Source: Methylohalobius sp.
Lineage (GTDB): Bacteria > Pseudomonadota > Gammaproteobacteria > Methylococcales > Methylothermaceae
Length of the DNA: 64,000 bases
Assembly (NCBI GenBank): GCA_026415315.1
Contig: JAOAHI010000006.1
Coordinates: 29,119 to 93,118, forward strand
Reading direction: 5' to 3'
The notes under the pieces were generated by a model, which ran no database searches, was not told the DNA's origin, and was given only the letters and a program-made list of their open reading frames with translations. A program made the position numbers and the translations under genes. Positions 1 through 9,316 of this stretch are shown here, piece by piece; within the stretch, counting starts at the first letter, position 1; each line of letters opens with the position of its first letter.

Positions 1-643
1 CAAAGATGTTGAGCTGAGGGGCTGAGCGGGTAGCAATCCCTAAGGCGATGTTGACAAATAGCAACGCAATAACGATAGGCAAAGACAAAAGCACCCCCCC
101 AGCGAACACATTGCTGCTCCAGCTGACTATGCTCCATAAGTCTTCCCGGCCAAACCCCGAGCCTCCGACTGGCAATGCCTTAAAGCTCCCCGCAACCAGC
201 TCGATCAGAAGCAAATGACCATCCGCTCCTAAAAACAGCAAACTGGCAAATAAAAGGTACAACTGAGAAACCATAGGCACTTGCACCCCCGCCTGCGGAT
301 CGAGCAGAGAAGCAAATCCCAATCCCATGCTGTAGGCGATGTTCTGGCCAGCCAGAACCAGCGCGGCAAAAGCCAACTGCACGATTGACCCAATCGCGAT
401 GCCAATCAAAACCTCCCGCACTGCCAACAGGATTGCCTGCAGTCCTATTCCCTCTATTTTTGGAAGCGGGGGAAGAACTGGCATCACCGCTAGAACCGTA
501 GCCACGGCTAAGATCACCCTGAGCCTGATCGGCACGGCGTGGCTGCTGAACACCGGCAAAGCCAGGTATAAGGCCCCGATGCGCAGCAGAGGCCACCAAA
601 AACGCGCCAGAAAATCCAGAACTTGCGCTTCAGTCCAATGCAT
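1..643 (-). CDS. fliR: Flagellar export protein FliR (partial, C-terminus off window)
   Basis: Integral membrane component of the flagellar type III export gate, working with FliP and FliQ. The frame opens at the ATG at 643-641 (MHWTEAQVLDFLARFWWPLL) and stays open to the window edge: 214 codons are visible of a family length near 260. Several hydrophobic segments and the QNIAYSMGLGFASLLDPQ region typical of FliR can be read. It begins 2 nt after the fliQ stop, so it is translated in the fli operon. The missing part is only the C-terminus beyond base 1. Confidence 0.93.
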   Translation of the reverse strand, partial: MHWTEAQVLDFLARFWWPLLRIGALYLALPVFSSHAVPIRLRVILAVATVLAVMPVLPPLPKIEGIGLQAILLAVREVLIGIAIGSIVQLAFAALVLAGQNIAYSMGLGFASLLDPQAGVQVPMVSQLYLLFASLLFLGADGHLLLIELVAGSFKALPVGGSGFGREDLWSIVSWSSNVFAGGVLLSLPIVIALLFVNIALGIATRSAPQLNIF

Positions 644-645
644 GC

Positions 646-915
646 TCAGTCGATCAAGGCTGGGATGTGGGTAAACAGCTCCAGGGTGTAGTCGGTGATC
701 AGGCGTAGCATCCAGTGCCCGGCTAGCACTAGGACCAAAGCGACCACGATCAACTTAGGCACAAAGCTCAAAGTCATCTCGTTAATCTGAGTAGCAGCCT
801 GGAACACGGCGATTAAAAGTCCAATCAGCAAAATGGAGAGCAAAGCTGGCGCAGCCAGCTTCAACGTCACCCACAGCATGTCGTGGACCAGGCTTACAAT
901 AGTATCGGCGTCCAT
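646..915 (-). CDS. fliQ: Flagellar export protein FliQ
   Basis: Small (89 aa) inner-membrane subunit of the flagellar type III export gate. It has the FliQ pattern of two transmembrane helices (about residues 17-40 and 50-72) around the conserved segment AVFQAATQINEMTLSFVPK. It lies between fliP (12 nt upstream) and fliR (2 nt downstream), the usual fliOPQR order. Full length. Confidence 0.96.
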   Translation of the reverse strand: MDADTIVSLVHDMLWVTLKLAAPALLSILLIGLLIAVFQAATQINEMTLSFVPKLIVVALVLVLAGHWMLRLITDYTLELFTHIPALID

Positions 916-927
916 GGTCCCCCTCGC

Positions 928-1674
928 TCAGATAGAGTAAAAACTTGCCGCGAGAGTCTCCATGACCAAGGCCCAGCCGTCCACCAGCACGAACAGCATG
1001 AGCTTAAAAGGCAGCGAGATGACGACCGGCGAGAGCATCATCATCCCCATCGCCATCAGCACGCTGGCCACCACCAGGTCGATGACCAGAAACGGCAAAA
1101 ATAGCAAAAATCCGATCTGAAATGCGGTCTTAAGTTCGCTGGTCACAAAAGCTGGCAGCAAGAGGGAAAAAGGCACCTCCTCCCGCGACTCCAAGCTCTC
1201 CCGTCCCGACAACCGCACAAACAGAGCAAGATCGGTCTCGCGCGTCTGGCGCAACATAAATGCTTTAAACGGCGCCAGCGAACGCTTGAGCGCCTCGCCG
1301 GCCTCGATCTTCTCCTCCAGATAAGGAGCCACCCCCTCTTGATAAGCCTTGTCAAATACCGGGAGCATGACAAAACCGGTCAAAAACAGGGACGTTCCAA
1401 TCAAAATCTGATTGCTGGGAGTCTGGCCAGTGCCTAAAGCCTGGCGCAGGATGGCCAACACCACCAAAATGCGGGTAAAAGCGGTCATGGACAAAAGGAG
1501 CGCCGGCAACACCGCCAGCAGAGTCATCACGGCCAGCACCTGAAGGCTGACGGTGTAAGTCTGGCCAGTTCCAGCGGTAGTAACCGTGACCGCCTCTAGC
1601 CCCGGAGCGGCGGGAGCAAGCGTTGGCAGCAACAGTCCTAAACCGATCCAACCCAACTTCATTCTCCCCTCCAT
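928..1674 (-). CDS. fliP: Flagellar export protein FliP
   Basis: Core pore subunit of the flagellar export gate (248 aa). An N-terminal cleavable signal peptide (about residues 5-22, ending APAAPG) is followed by four membrane helices. FliP signatures are present, including [20 protein letters not shown] and the C-terminal [20 protein letters not shown]. The start overlaps the end of fliO by 16 nt, which implies translational coupling. Length and domain order are normal. Confidence 0.97.
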   Translation of the reverse strand: MEGRMKLGWIGLGLLLPTLAPAAPGLEAVTVTTAGTGQTYTVSLQVLAVMTLLAVLPALLLSMTAFTRILVVLAILRQALGTGQTPSNQILIGTSLFLTGFVMLPVFDKAYQEGVAPYLEEKIEAGEALKRSLAPFKAFMLRQTRETDLALFVRLSGRESLESREEVPFSLLLPAFVTSELKTAFQIGFLLFLPFLVIDLVVASVLMAMGMMMLSPVVISLPFKLMLFVLVDGWALVMETLAASFYSI

Positions 1675-2039
1675 CTTTGGACTAAAATCTGCTTAAAGTT
1701 CGGTGCTTGCGTTGGTGCAAGGCGCTGCTCGCCCACCAACACGTGCAGGGTCTGAACCCGCCCAGGCGCTACTCCAAGAATCAGCTGAGTCTGCCCGACC
1801 TCGACCACTATCAGTCTTTCCCTCCCCCCCAAAGACAGCCCGCCCAAAATCCGAATCTGCCCAGTCCCAGGCAGACTCCATTGGCTCAAGCGCTTGAGCA
1901 ACCATAGCCCCAGCACCATCACCACCAAAACTGCAGTCAGACCCAGCCACCACTGCCCGGTGGCGGCGGGGTTAACACCTGGCCCCGCCCACGCCGGTAA
2001 GCTCAGGCTATGCAGTCCAAGCAAAGTGAGCTTTTTCAT
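1659..2039 (-). CDS. fliO: Flagellar assembly protein FliO
   Basis: Small bitopic membrane protein (126 aa) that helps assemble the FliP ring. A hydrophobic N-terminal segment (about 1-18) and one transmembrane helix (about 28-47, [20 protein letters not shown]) precede a cytoplasmic domain containing [20 protein letters not shown], the FliO signature. It overlaps fliN by 4 nt and fliP by 16 nt. The assignment rests on this motif and on operon position, since the family is weakly conserved. Confidence 0.9.
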   Translation of the reverse strand: MKKLTLLGLHSLSLPAWAGPGVNPAATGQWWLGLTAVLVVMVLGLWLLKRLSQWSLPGTGQIRILGGLSLGGRERLIVVEVGQTQLILGVAPGRVQTLHVLVGEQRLAPTQAPNFKQILVQRWRGE

Positions 2040-2476
2040 TTCAGTTTGTGTACTCGCTCTGCCGGGCTAATGATGTCGGTCAGGCGGATACCGAATTTGT
2101 CGTTGACTACTACCACTTCGCCGCGAGCAATCAAGGTGCCGTTGACCATGACATCCATAGGCTCGCCCGCCAAGCGATCCAGCTCTACCACCGAGCCTTG
2201 GTTGAGCTGGAGCAAATTACGGATGCTGATGCGGGTACGGCCGATCTCCATCGACAAAGTAACAGGCACGTCCAAAATGACATCCAAGTTGATGTCCTCT
2301 GAAGCATGACGTCGGCCGACCTCGTCCTCCTCCAAGCGATCATAGCTCGCTCGCGCGAACTCCCCACCTTTAGCCTGTTCAGCCAAAGCCGCTTCCCACT
2401 CTTCGCCCAGGCCTCCGTTGGATGCCTCTTTTTCCGGCGCGACCTGGTCAGGGTGCAAATCCTCGGTATCACTCAT
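2036..2476 (-). CDS. fliN: Flagellar motor switch protein FliN
   Basis: C-ring switch component (146 aa). An acidic, probably flexible N-terminus (about 1-65) leads into the conserved SpoA/FliN domain (about 68-140), with VPVTLSMEIGRTRISIRNLL and RGEVVVVNDKFGIRLTDI. It acts at the cytoplasmic base of the flagellum with FliM and FliG and binds FliH during export. It overlaps fliM by 8 nt. Confidence 0.96.
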   Translation of the reverse strand: MSDTEDLHPDQVAPEKEASNGGLGEEWEAALAEQAKGGEFARASYDRLEEDEVGRRHASEDINLDVILDVPVTLSMEIGRTRISIRNLLQLNQGSVVELDRLAGEPMDVMVNGTLIARGEVVVVNDKFGIRLTDIISPAERVHKLK

Positions 2477-3506
2477 CGCTCTCTCCTTCGGTTTGGACGC
2501 GTTCGATTAGCAACGCAGGGGGTTTTATGTCTGGGCCACGGGCGACTTTTCGCTCGATCTTGACAGCGTAGTGGCCGTGAGCCACTCCCACCCGTCCGCG
2601 AAATAGGGGAACCTCCTCGGCGTACAGCGTTACCTGCTTAGGCATCTCCACTGGAATGATGTCTCCTGGCCGCAGACGGAGGACCTGAACTAGGTTCATC
2701 TCCTTCTCCAACAAGATGGCGTATACCTCAACCTGGCTGCTCATCACCTCGTAGTGCAGCGCCTTACGCCAACGCACATCCACATCGCCGCGATCGCTTT
2801 GAATGCTGTCTAACAGGTCGCGTATGGGTTCGATCATGGCATAGGGCAAGGCGATATGCAGGTCCCCTCCTCCACCCTCTAACTCGATGTGAACAGTGGA
2901 ATTGATTACGATGTCCGAAGGGCTGACGATGTTGGCAAACTGCGGATTGACCTCGGAGTGAATGTATTCCGGCTGAATGTCCAGCACCGGCCTCCAAGCC
3001 TCGCGCAAATCCTTAAACGCTAGATCGAGGAGAATCCGAATTAGCCTGAATTCCATCGGCGTGAACTCGCGCCCCTCTACTTTGTTGTAGAACCGGCCGC
3101 TGCCGCCAAAATAATTGTCCACGGCAGTAAACACTAAAGTGGGATCCATGACGATCAAAGCCCGGCCACGCAGGGGTTTGAAGCGAATCAGATTAAGGTT
3201 GGTCGGCACGAATTGACTATGGATGAACTCGGAGAACTTGAGCACTTGGGTGCCAGCGACCGAGACCTCTGCCGTCCGGCGCAGCAAGTTGAACAGGCTA
3301 ATGCGAAAGTACCGAGCGAAACGCTCGTTGATCATATCCAGAGTGGGCATCCTTCCCCTTACGATGCGGTCCTGGCTAGAAAAATCGTACGGTCGAATAT
3401 CCTCCGCCGAAGGCGGCTGGTCAGTGCCGACGTCGACTTTGCCTTCATCGACGCCGTGGAGCAGGGCGTCGATTTCCTCTTGGGACAGCAAATCGTCAAA
3501 CGCCAT
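2469..3506 (-). CDS. fliM: Flagellar motor switch protein FliM
   Basis: C-ring protein (345 aa) that receives phospho-CheY and controls rotation direction. The N-terminal CheY-P-binding motif LLSQEEIDALLHG lies at residues 6-18. A linker leads to the CheC-like middle domain (about 50-230) and the C-terminal SpoA domain (about 250-325). Full length. It overlaps fliN by 8 nt and follows fliL by 4 nt. A CheY-binding motif implies chemotaxis control, although no che gene is in the window. Confidence 0.97.
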   Translation of the reverse strand: MAFDDLLSQEEIDALLHGVDEGKVDVGTDQPPSAEDIRPYDFSSQDRIVRGRMPTLDMINERFARYFRISLFNLLRRTAEVSVAGTQVLKFSEFIHSQFVPTNLNLIRFKPLRGRALIVMDPTLVFTAVDNYFGGSGRFYNKVEGREFTPMEFRLIRILLDLAFKDLREAWRPVLDIQPEYIHSEVNPQFANIVSPSDIVINSTVHIELEGGGGDLHIALPYAMIEPIRDLLDSIQSDRGDVDVRWRKALHYEVMSSQVEVYAILLEKEMNLVQVLRLRPGDIIPVEMPKQVTLYAEEVPLFRGRVGVAHGHYAVKIERKVARGPDIKPPALLIERVQTEGESDE

Positions 3507-3510
3507 AGGA

Positions 3511-4011
3511 CTACTGCATCACAAACTGAGTAAAAAATATAGTTTCCACGTTTCCTCCCCCGGCCTGCTTTTCCAACAGGTTCTGGATCTCCTGCGTCAC
3601 GGCCTGGCGCAACATCTCCTTGCCTTCTGCAGACTGGAGATTCTCCGGCTGCTGGCGGCTCAATAACAACAACAAGTTGTTGCGCAAAACCGGCGTGTGC
3701 TTTGTCAGCGCCCCGATTGTTTTTTCGTCGAAACTTAAGAGACTAAAACCTACCTGGAGCAAGCGGATGGCTCCGCCGTGAGGAAAATTGACGATAAACG
3801 GCTCTAGCTCATAAAAATGGGGCCGTTTAACCGAGGAAGGTGCCTGCTCGGCCGGTGCGGGTTTACCAAAGTGAATGATACCCGTAAAGTACAAGCCGGC
3901 GGCAGTCCCGACCATCAGCACTAAAGCCGATACCAAGAGAAGGATGACCCACTTCGTTTTTGCTGGTTTTTGGTCTACACCTAGATCTAAATCCTCGGTC
4001 TTTTTGGCCAC
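3511..4011 (-). CDS. fliL: Flagellar basal body-associated protein FliL
   Basis: Single-pass inner-membrane protein (166 aa) that associates with stators around the basal body. A short cytoplasmic N-terminus and a transmembrane helix (about 22-43, WVILLLVSALVLMVGTAAGL) precede a periplasmic FliL domain. I place the start at the GTG at 4011-4009: the Shine-Dalgarno-like GGGAGGT lies about 7 nt upstream of it but directly abuts the alternative GTG at 4020. It is the first gene of the fliLMNOPQR operon. Confidence 0.92.
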   Translation of the reverse strand: MAKKTEDLDLGVDQKPAKTKWVILLLVSALVLMVGTAAGLYFTGIIHFGKPAPAEQAPSSVKRPHFYELEPFIVNFPHGGAIRLLQVGFSLLSFDEKTIGALTKHTPVLRNNLLLLLSRQQPENLQSAEGKEMLRQAVTQEIQNLLEKQAGGGNVETIFFTQFVMQ

Positions 4012-4101
4012 AAAAAACACCTCCCACGAGGATTAATGCAATAATCGAACCAAAAATAAAATACTTTTATATTAATTACTTACTTCAAAGGCGGGCGTTG
4101 G

Positions 4102-4119
4102 GCGCCAATAATTTGGCGC
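4102..4119. promoter_or_regulatory. Perfect inverted repeat upstream of fliL
   Basis: GCGCCAA-TAAT-TTGGCGC is a 7-bp perfect inverted repeat with a 4-nt centre, in the 175-bp gap between fliL and fimV. It is not followed by a T-run on either strand, so it looks more like a protein-binding site than a terminator. The AT-rich stretch at about 4040-4085 between it and fliL would be a reasonable promoter place, but I see no clear sigma-28, sigma-54 or sigma-70 match. Confidence 0.4.
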
Positions 4120-4130
4120 TGCAGAAAATA

Positions 4131-4167
4131 AAAAACCCCCTCCCAAGTAGGGAAAGGGGCTAGGTTT
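4131..4167 (-). terminator. Rho-independent terminator downstream of fimV
   Basis: The sequence between AAAAACC and GGTTTTT contains C-rich and G-rich arms (CCCC.CCC with GGG..GGGG) that form an imperfect hairpin. On the minus strand the 3' side runs into TTTTTTATTTT. It lies 20-56 nt past the fimV stop codon, separating fimV from the fli operon. Confidence 0.7.
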
Positions 4168-4186
4168 TTGGCACAGTCAGATTTTC

Positions 4187-6493
4187 TTAAGAAGCCAAGC
4201 CAAGCTTATCCAGCAAAACCCTGGCTTGCTGTTTCTGGGCTTCGCTGCCGCGGGCAAACACATCTTCTAAGATTTCCCTCGCTGCGTCTGCATCTTCCAT
4301 ATCCACATAGGCGCGGGCCAGATCCAGTTTAGTATCCAGTTCGTCCATGTCGGTTAAATCAAAGCTTTCTTCGGCTACCGGCTGTTCAAGCTGAAACTCG
4401 CTTTGAGTCTGCGAAGGAGCTGTCTTTGCACCCAGATCTTCCAAACTAAGGGAGAAAGCAACCGACTCGTCGCCTTCTTCGAACGCCGCCGGCTTAGCTG
4501 CGTCGGTGTTTTTCTTGGCTGCTTCCAGGTCGAAGTCGCTAAGATCAAAGTCTAGTACATAGGCGTCATCCTCCGCCTGGTCCTTGGTCGAAACCGGCAG
4601 CATAGAAGTAGCCGTTTCTGGCTCTTCTGCCCAAGCATTTTGCTCTCTCTCTCCTAGAACTTTAGCTTGAGCCACAGCTGAAACCGAGTCACTCGCAAAC
4701 AGCGGCGACGAAGCACATAACTCCCGCCCCATGTCGGCTACTTTGCCCCAGAAATCGAGATCTTGATCGGCCCCCTCGGCCTTGAGCTCCTGAGCATAGG
4801 CTGAAAAAGCTGCTGCGTCCTCTTTAGCATAAAAGATCTCAAGCAGCTTCAAGCGCAGCTCGGGGCGCTTTGGGTCTTCGGCCAAAGCCTGCCGAATCAA
4901 CTCTTCTGCCTGATTGTACCGGCCATAGGCCAAATACACATCGGCCTCAGCCAAGGGATCGATGGCATCGCTCTCCCCCTCCAGTAGGTCGAAGTCACTG
5001 GGAGTGAACTCACTTAAGAAAGAGCTGACCCCTTCAACGCCGCTTGCATCGACTGGTGTAGCTGCCTGGGTTTGAGGTTGGTCGACATCTTCAACTTGAG
5101 CATGCAGACCAGTGGCTAAGTCCATCTCCGCCAGCAAGCTATCTGCTTGACTGGTGGCAACTCGGCGCCTTTGCCGGATCATCCAACCGGCTATTCCAAA
5201 CAAAATCAGACTGCCTCCGCCCAAGGTCAAATACAGCGGCTCATCAAGCAACTCGGCAAACAACGACGGCGCCTCGGCGACAGGTTTGGCTTGCGACCCA
5301 GGCGTTGAGGCCGACTTGGGCAGCTCTGGTCTCTGCGCCGGTTCTTCGACAGGCTTCGTTTCAGCTGCGACCTCTGCCGGCGTTGCCGGTTGGGCTGGGA
5401 CTACCTGGGTTGCTGGTGCCTCACCGCCTGCTTCAGGCGCTGGGGGCTGGGCTGAGCTTTCGGCTTGTTCCGCCTTGGCCTGGAGTGCAGCCAGTTCCGC
5501 CTGCTTGATCTCCAGCAGCGCAGCAACTTGCTTCTCTAAGGCTTCTATCCTCGACTTTAAAGCTTCGTTTTCCTGCTTGAGCGACTCGACTGTGGCCTGA
5601 ACTTCAGTTCCTTCCTCGCTTGGGGTCTCAACTTGCGCCGGCGAGAGTTCTGGCGGCTCCAGTTTGAGCTGGGGGGCCTGAACCTGGTTCACGGCAGTCG
5701 GTTCCTCAGTCAGCGCTGGCTTAGAATCAGGCTTGTCCTTTTGCGCCAGCCAAGCCCGGTATTGCTGCTGGAACTCTCTTTTGGCCTGCGCTGGAGAAAG
5801 CTCCAGCACCACTTCTCGCGAGGGCACTCTCAAGGTCACACCGGCTTTCAAAGCATTAACGTTAGGCTGCGAGAATGCCTCCGGGTTCACCTTAAACAAG
5901 GCCATGGCCATCTGCTCAGTAGTGACTCCTGGCGGCTTTAGACCGTTTGCAATTGCCCACAATGACTCGCCTCGGATGACTGGTTTGTATTGGGCATCAT
6001 CGGCTTCAACTCCGCCAGGGATTTGCTCAGCGTCGGCGCGCTCAACTTGCGCCGGGATCGTTTTAGGCAATTCTTGAACTGGCTTGACTTCCTCGGCCAG
6101 CATCGACGGCGGATCGAGCAAAACGGTGAACTCGCGTAGCACTCTCCCCTGAGGCCAATCGACCTCGAGCAAAAAATCCAGAAAAGGCTCACGAATGACT
6201 TCCTGGGAAGTTACCCGAATGACCACCGAACCGTCCGCCTTGCGGATCGGCTTAAAGCGCAAATTCGATAAATAATAAGGCCTTGTCAGGCCGGCTTTGG
6301 CAAACGCTTCAGGGCCTGCCAGATTGACTCGAATATGAGAGGCATCTTCGTCCGGGGAAACTAGGATAGGAATCTCTGCCAGGAATTTCTGATTGAGTGC
6401 CGAATGCAACCTAATCTCGCCTAAGCCTAAGGCATTCACGCCAGCTGGCGTAATCGCGCCCACCACCGCCAGGGTCTTTGCGAACTTGCGCAC
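4187..6493 (-). CDS. fimV: Polar pilus/motility assembly protein FimV
   Basis: Large (768 aa) inner-membrane peptidoglycan-binding protein; in the family it organises type IV pili, secretion and cell-pole factors. Visible parts in order: signal peptide (about 1-22); conserved FimV N-terminal domain (LGEIRLHSALNQKFLAEIP onward); LysM-like segment (about 168-228, RGESLWAIANGL); Pro/Ala/Glu-rich region with a coiled coil (about 300-345); one transmembrane helix (about 425-443) followed by RQRRR; an acidic cytoplasmic region with TPR-like repeats; and the C-terminal FimV helix pair (LDLARAYVDMEDADAAREIL). It follows asd by 46 nt. Confidence 0.95.
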   Translation of the reverse strand: MRKFAKTLAVVGAITPAGVNALGLGEIRLHSALNQKFLAEIPILVSPDEDASHIRVNLAGPEAFAKAGLTRPYYLSNLRFKPIRKADGSVVIRVTSQEVIREPFLDFLLEVDWPQGRVLREFTVLLDPPSMLAEEVKPVQELPKTIPAQVERADAEQIPGGVEADDAQYKPVIRGESLWAIANGLKPPGVTTEQMAMALFKVNPEAFSQPNVNALKAGVTLRVPSREVVLELSPAQAKREFQQQYRAWLAQKDKPDSKPALTEEPTAVNQVQAPQLKLEPPELSPAQVETPSEEGTEVQATVESLKQENEALKSRIEALEKQVAALLEIKQAELAALQAKAEQAESSAQPPAPEAGGEAPATQVVPAQPATPAEVAAETKPVEEPAQRPELPKSASTPGSQAKPVAEAPSLFAELLDEPLYLTLGGGSLILFGIAGWMIRQRRRVATSQADSLLAEMDLATGLHAQVEDVDQPQTQAATPVDASGVEGVSSFLSEFTPSDFDLLEGESDAIDPLAEADVYLAYGRYNQAEELIRQALAEDPKRPELRLKLLEIFYAKEDAAAFSAYAQELKAEGADQDLDFWGKVADMGRELCASSPLFASDSVSAVAQAKVLGEREQNAWAEEPETATSMLPVSTKDQAEDDAYVLDFDLSDFDLEAAKKNTDAAKPAAFEEGDESVAFSLSLEDLGAKTAPSQTQSEFQLEQPVAEESFDLTDMDELDTKLDLARAYVDMEDADAAREILEDVFARGSEAQKQQARVLLDKLGLAS

Positions 6494-6539
6494 CTTGGGT
6501 CTCCTTTGAGCTAATCTCGCCTTTCTTGCTAAGCATAGC

Positions 6540-7562
6540 TCAAATATATTTTTTGACTAGGAGTTCGGCGATCTGGACGCTGTTTAAAGCCGCCCCTTTG
6601 CGCACGTTGTCAGCGACAATCCACAAGTTAAGCCCGCGCGGATGGGAAATATCTTCGCGGATCCGGCCCACATACACCGGGTCTCGGCCAGCGGCTTCTG
6701 TTACCGCTGTAGGATAACCCCCAGGTTGGGGCTCGTCGATCACCACTACTCCCGGCGCTTGTTCCAACAATCGACGCGCTTCTTCGGCGCTGATTTTCTC
6801 CCGCGTCTCAATGTGCACCGCCTCGCTGTGGCCGTAGAACACCGGCACCCGCACCGCGGTTGGATTCACGCGAATCTCAGGATCGCCTAGGATTTTGCGT
6901 GTCTCCCACACGATCTTCATCTCTTCCTTGGTATAGCCATTGTCTAAAAAGACATCGATGTGAGGTAGGACATTAAAAGCAATCTGCTTGGGGTAAACCT
7001 TAGGCACGATCGACTTGCCATTGAGGAGCTGTGCGGTTTGCATGGCCAGCTCCTCAATAGCCTCTTTGCCCGAGCCGGAGACGGATTGATAGGTACAGAC
7101 ATTGATCCGCTCGATACCGACGGCATCGTAAATGGGCTTGAGCGCCACCACCATTTGAATGGTAGAGCAATTGGGGTTGGCGATGAGGTTGCGGTTTTTA
7201 TAAGCAGCCAAATCCTGTGGATTGACTTCGGGCACCACCAGCGGAATATCGTCCTCGTAGCGAAATTGCGAAGTATTATCGATAACAATGCAGCCGGCTT
7301 CAGCCGCTTTTGGGGCATACTCAGCTGAGACCGAAGCGCCAGCCGAGAAGAGTCCGATTTGAACCTGGCTGAAGTCAAATTTGGCCAGATTTTGAACTTT
7401 GAGGGTACGTTCGCCGAAATGGACCCTTTCGCCTTCCGAGCGTGCGCTTGCTAAGGCATACACTTCGCCGACCGGGAAATGGCGCTCGGCGAGGATCTCC
7501 AACATTGCTTCCCCTACCGCACCGGTGGCACCCACCACCGCAACGTTATAAACCTTGGCCAT
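6540..7562 (-). CDS. asd: Aspartate-semialdehyde dehydrogenase
   Basis: NADPH-dependent enzyme (340 aa) converting aspartyl phosphate to aspartate semialdehyde, for lysine, threonine, methionine and diaminopimelate. An N-terminal Rossmann loop GATGAVGEAML is followed by the catalytic cysteine in NPNCSTIQMVVALKP (about residue 130). The downstream GSGKEAIEEL segment and a conserved His in VPVFYGHSEAV (about 245) are also seen. Full length. It sits 12 nt after leuB, the widespread leuCDB-asd-fimV order. Confidence 0.97.
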   Translation of the reverse strand: MAKVYNVAVVGATGAVGEAMLEILAERHFPVGEVYALASARSEGERVHFGERTLKVQNLAKFDFSQVQIGLFSAGASVSAEYAPKAAEAGCIVIDNTSQFRYEDDIPLVVPEVNPQDLAAYKNRNLIANPNCSTIQMVVALKPIYDAVGIERINVCTYQSVSGSGKEAIEELAMQTAQLLNGKSIVPKVYPKQIAFNVLPHIDVFLDNGYTKEEMKIVWETRKILGDPEIRVNPTAVRVPVFYGHSEAVHIETREKISAEEARRLLEQAPGVVVIDEPQPGGYPTAVTEAAGRDPVYVGRIREDISHPRGLNLWIVADNVRKGAALNSVQIAELLVKKYI

Positions 7563-7574
7563 CTTTCCTCTCCT

Positions 7575-8663
7575 TCAGCTGGCTTGGGAGCGCAAACAAG
7601 CCACGACTTGATCTCCCATTTGGGACGTGCTGACCTTATGCGTACCTGGGGAGTAAATATCGGCGGTTCGTACCCCTGCGTCTAAAGCTTCTTCCACAGC
7701 CCGCTCTATTCTCACGGCAGTGGCTTCATCCCGCAAAGTGTAGCGGAACAACATCGCCAGCGACAGGATAGTCGCCAAGGGGTTTGCTAAGTTTTTGCCA
7801 GCGATGTCGGGAGCGCTGCCGTGGATCGGCTCGTACATCCCTTTGCCGGACTCGTTTAAAGAAGCCGATGGCAGCATACCGATTGAGCCGGTGAGCATAG
7901 CTGCACAATCCGACAAAATATCCCCAAACAGGTTAGTCGTCAAAATCACGTCAAATTGCTTGGGGGCGCGCACCAACTGCATCGCAGCGTTGTCCACATA
8001 CATATGGGTTAACTCCACCTTGGGATAGTCCTTGCCCACCTCGGTCACCACCTGGCGCCAGAGCTCCGTGCTTTCGAGTACGTTCGCCTTGTCCACTGAG
8101 CACAGTTTACACCTCCGCTGACCGGCAAGCTCGAACGCCACTTTAGCAATACGGCGAACCTCCCTCTCGTTGTAGACCATGGTATTGATCCCAACCCGCT
8201 CACCGTTCTCCAGGGTTCGAATACCGCGCGGCTTGCCAAAATACACATCGCCAGTCAACTCGCGCACAATTAATAAATCCAGACCTTCGATTATCTCAGG
8301 CTTTAACGTCGAGGCCGCGATCAATTGAGAATGCAGCACTGCCGGCCGCAGATTGGCAAACAAACCAAGCTCAGAGCGCAATCCCAGCAACGCCCGCTCT
8401 GGCCGCACGGAGTAATCTAAAGGCTCCCATTTCGGCCCACCTACTGCCCCCAACAAAACGGCATCAGCTGCCTTGGCAAGTTGTAAGGTTTCCCGTGGCA
8501 ACGGGTGTCCCACTGCATCGTAAGCGACCCCTCCCACCAACGCTTGCTCGGTCTCTACCGCTACGCCAAATTCCCGACGCAGACAATCTAAGACTTTCAT
8601 CGCCTCGCCGACGATTTCCGGTCCAATGCCATCCCCGGGCAAAACCGCGATCTTTGCCGACAT
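7575..8663 (-). CDS. leuB: 3-isopropylmalate dehydrogenase
   Basis: NAD-dependent decarboxylating dehydrogenase (362 aa), third step of leucine synthesis. It opens with the [16 protein letters not shown] nucleotide-side motif and carries [14 protein letters not shown]. It also has the signature [20 protein letters not shown], with the Asp residues that hold the divalent metal, and [18 protein letters not shown] near the cofactor site. The next gene upstream is leuD, 16 nt away. Confidence 0.98.
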   Translation of the reverse strand: MSAKIAVLPGDGIGPEIVGEAMKVLDCLRREFGVAVETEQALVGGVAYDAVGHPLPRETLQLAKAADAVLLGAVGGPKWEPLDYSVRPERALLGLRSELGLFANLRPAVLHSQLIAASTLKPEIIEGLDLLIVRELTGDVYFGKPRGIRTLENGERVGINTMVYNEREVRRIAKVAFELAGQRRCKLCSVDKANVLESTELWRQVVTEVGKDYPKVELTHMYVDNAAMQLVRAPKQFDVILTTNLFGDILSDCAAMLTGSIGMLPSASLNESGKGMYEPIHGSAPDIAGKNLANPLATILSLAMLFRYTLRDEATAVRIERAVEEALDAGVRTADIYSPGTHKVSTSQMGDQVVACLRSQAS

Positions 8664-8679
8664 AACTCCTCACCAAACT

Positions 8680-9315
8680 TTAGGTGACATAAAGCCAAGG
8701 CGCTTCTTTTCGCCTTTGTTCTTCGAAGGCACGGATCTCATCCGCATGTTCCAAAGTCAGGGCAATATCGTCTAGACCCTCCAAAAGACGCCTTTTACGC
8801 GCCGGATCAATAGTAAAGTAGAGTACGGTACCGTCCGGTTTAGTGATGGTTTGAGCTGCCAGGTCCACGCTCAATGCATAGCCTGGACCTACCTCTTGAA
8901 ACAGCCGATCGACTGCTTTGCCTTCTAACACAATAGGCAACAGACCGTTCTTAAAACAGTTGTTATAGAAAATGTCGGCAAAGCTTGGCGCGATGATCAC
9001 CCGGATGCCGTAGTCATACAAAGCCCACGGGGCGTGTTCGCGGGAGGAACCACACCCAAAGTTCTCGCGGGTTAAGAGAATTTGCCCGCCTTGGTACTCC
9101 GGACGGTTAAGGACAAAATCAGGATTCTTAGGCCTGTGACTGCAATCCATGTCTGGCTCCCCTCGATCCAGGTAACGCCACTCGTCAAATAGAAACGGCC
9201 CAAAACCGGTGCGGCGTATAGATTTTAAAAACTGCTTGGGAATGATGGCGTCGGTGTCCACGTTGGCCCGATCTAAGGGGATCACTTGGGAGGTCAGGCG
9301 CTTGAACGCTTGCAT
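8680..9315 (-). CDS. leuD: 3-isopropylmalate dehydratase small subunit
   Basis: Small (swivel-domain) subunit of isopropylmalate isomerase (211 aa). It has [19 protein letters not shown] at the N-terminus and the substrate-recognition loop [15 protein letters not shown] (about residues 73-87). It starts 1 nt after the leuC stop, fitting stoichiometric expression with LeuC. Confidence 0.98.
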   Translation of the reverse strand: MQAFKRLTSQVIPLDRANVDTDAIIPKQFLKSIRRTGFGPFLFDEWRYLDRGEPDMDCSHRPKNPDFVLNRPEYQGGQILLTRENFGCGSSREHAPWALYDYGIRVIIAPSFADIFYNNCFKNGLLPIVLEGKAVDRLFQEVGPGYALSVDLAAQTITKPDGTVLYFTIDPARKRRLLEGLDDIALTLEHADEIRAFEEQRRKEAPWLYVT

Positions 9316-9316
9316 C

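Noticed and set aside
180..599. 139-aa open frame antisense-free over the fliR region
   Set aside because: It is a shifted reading of fliR. The frame starting at 643 gives unmistakable FliR membrane sequence and stays open to base 1.
5154..5600. 148-aa plus-strand frame inside fimV
   Set aside because: Low-complexity Ala/Ser/Gly product antisense to the Pro/Ala/Glu-rich part of FimV; no ribosome site or family resemblance.
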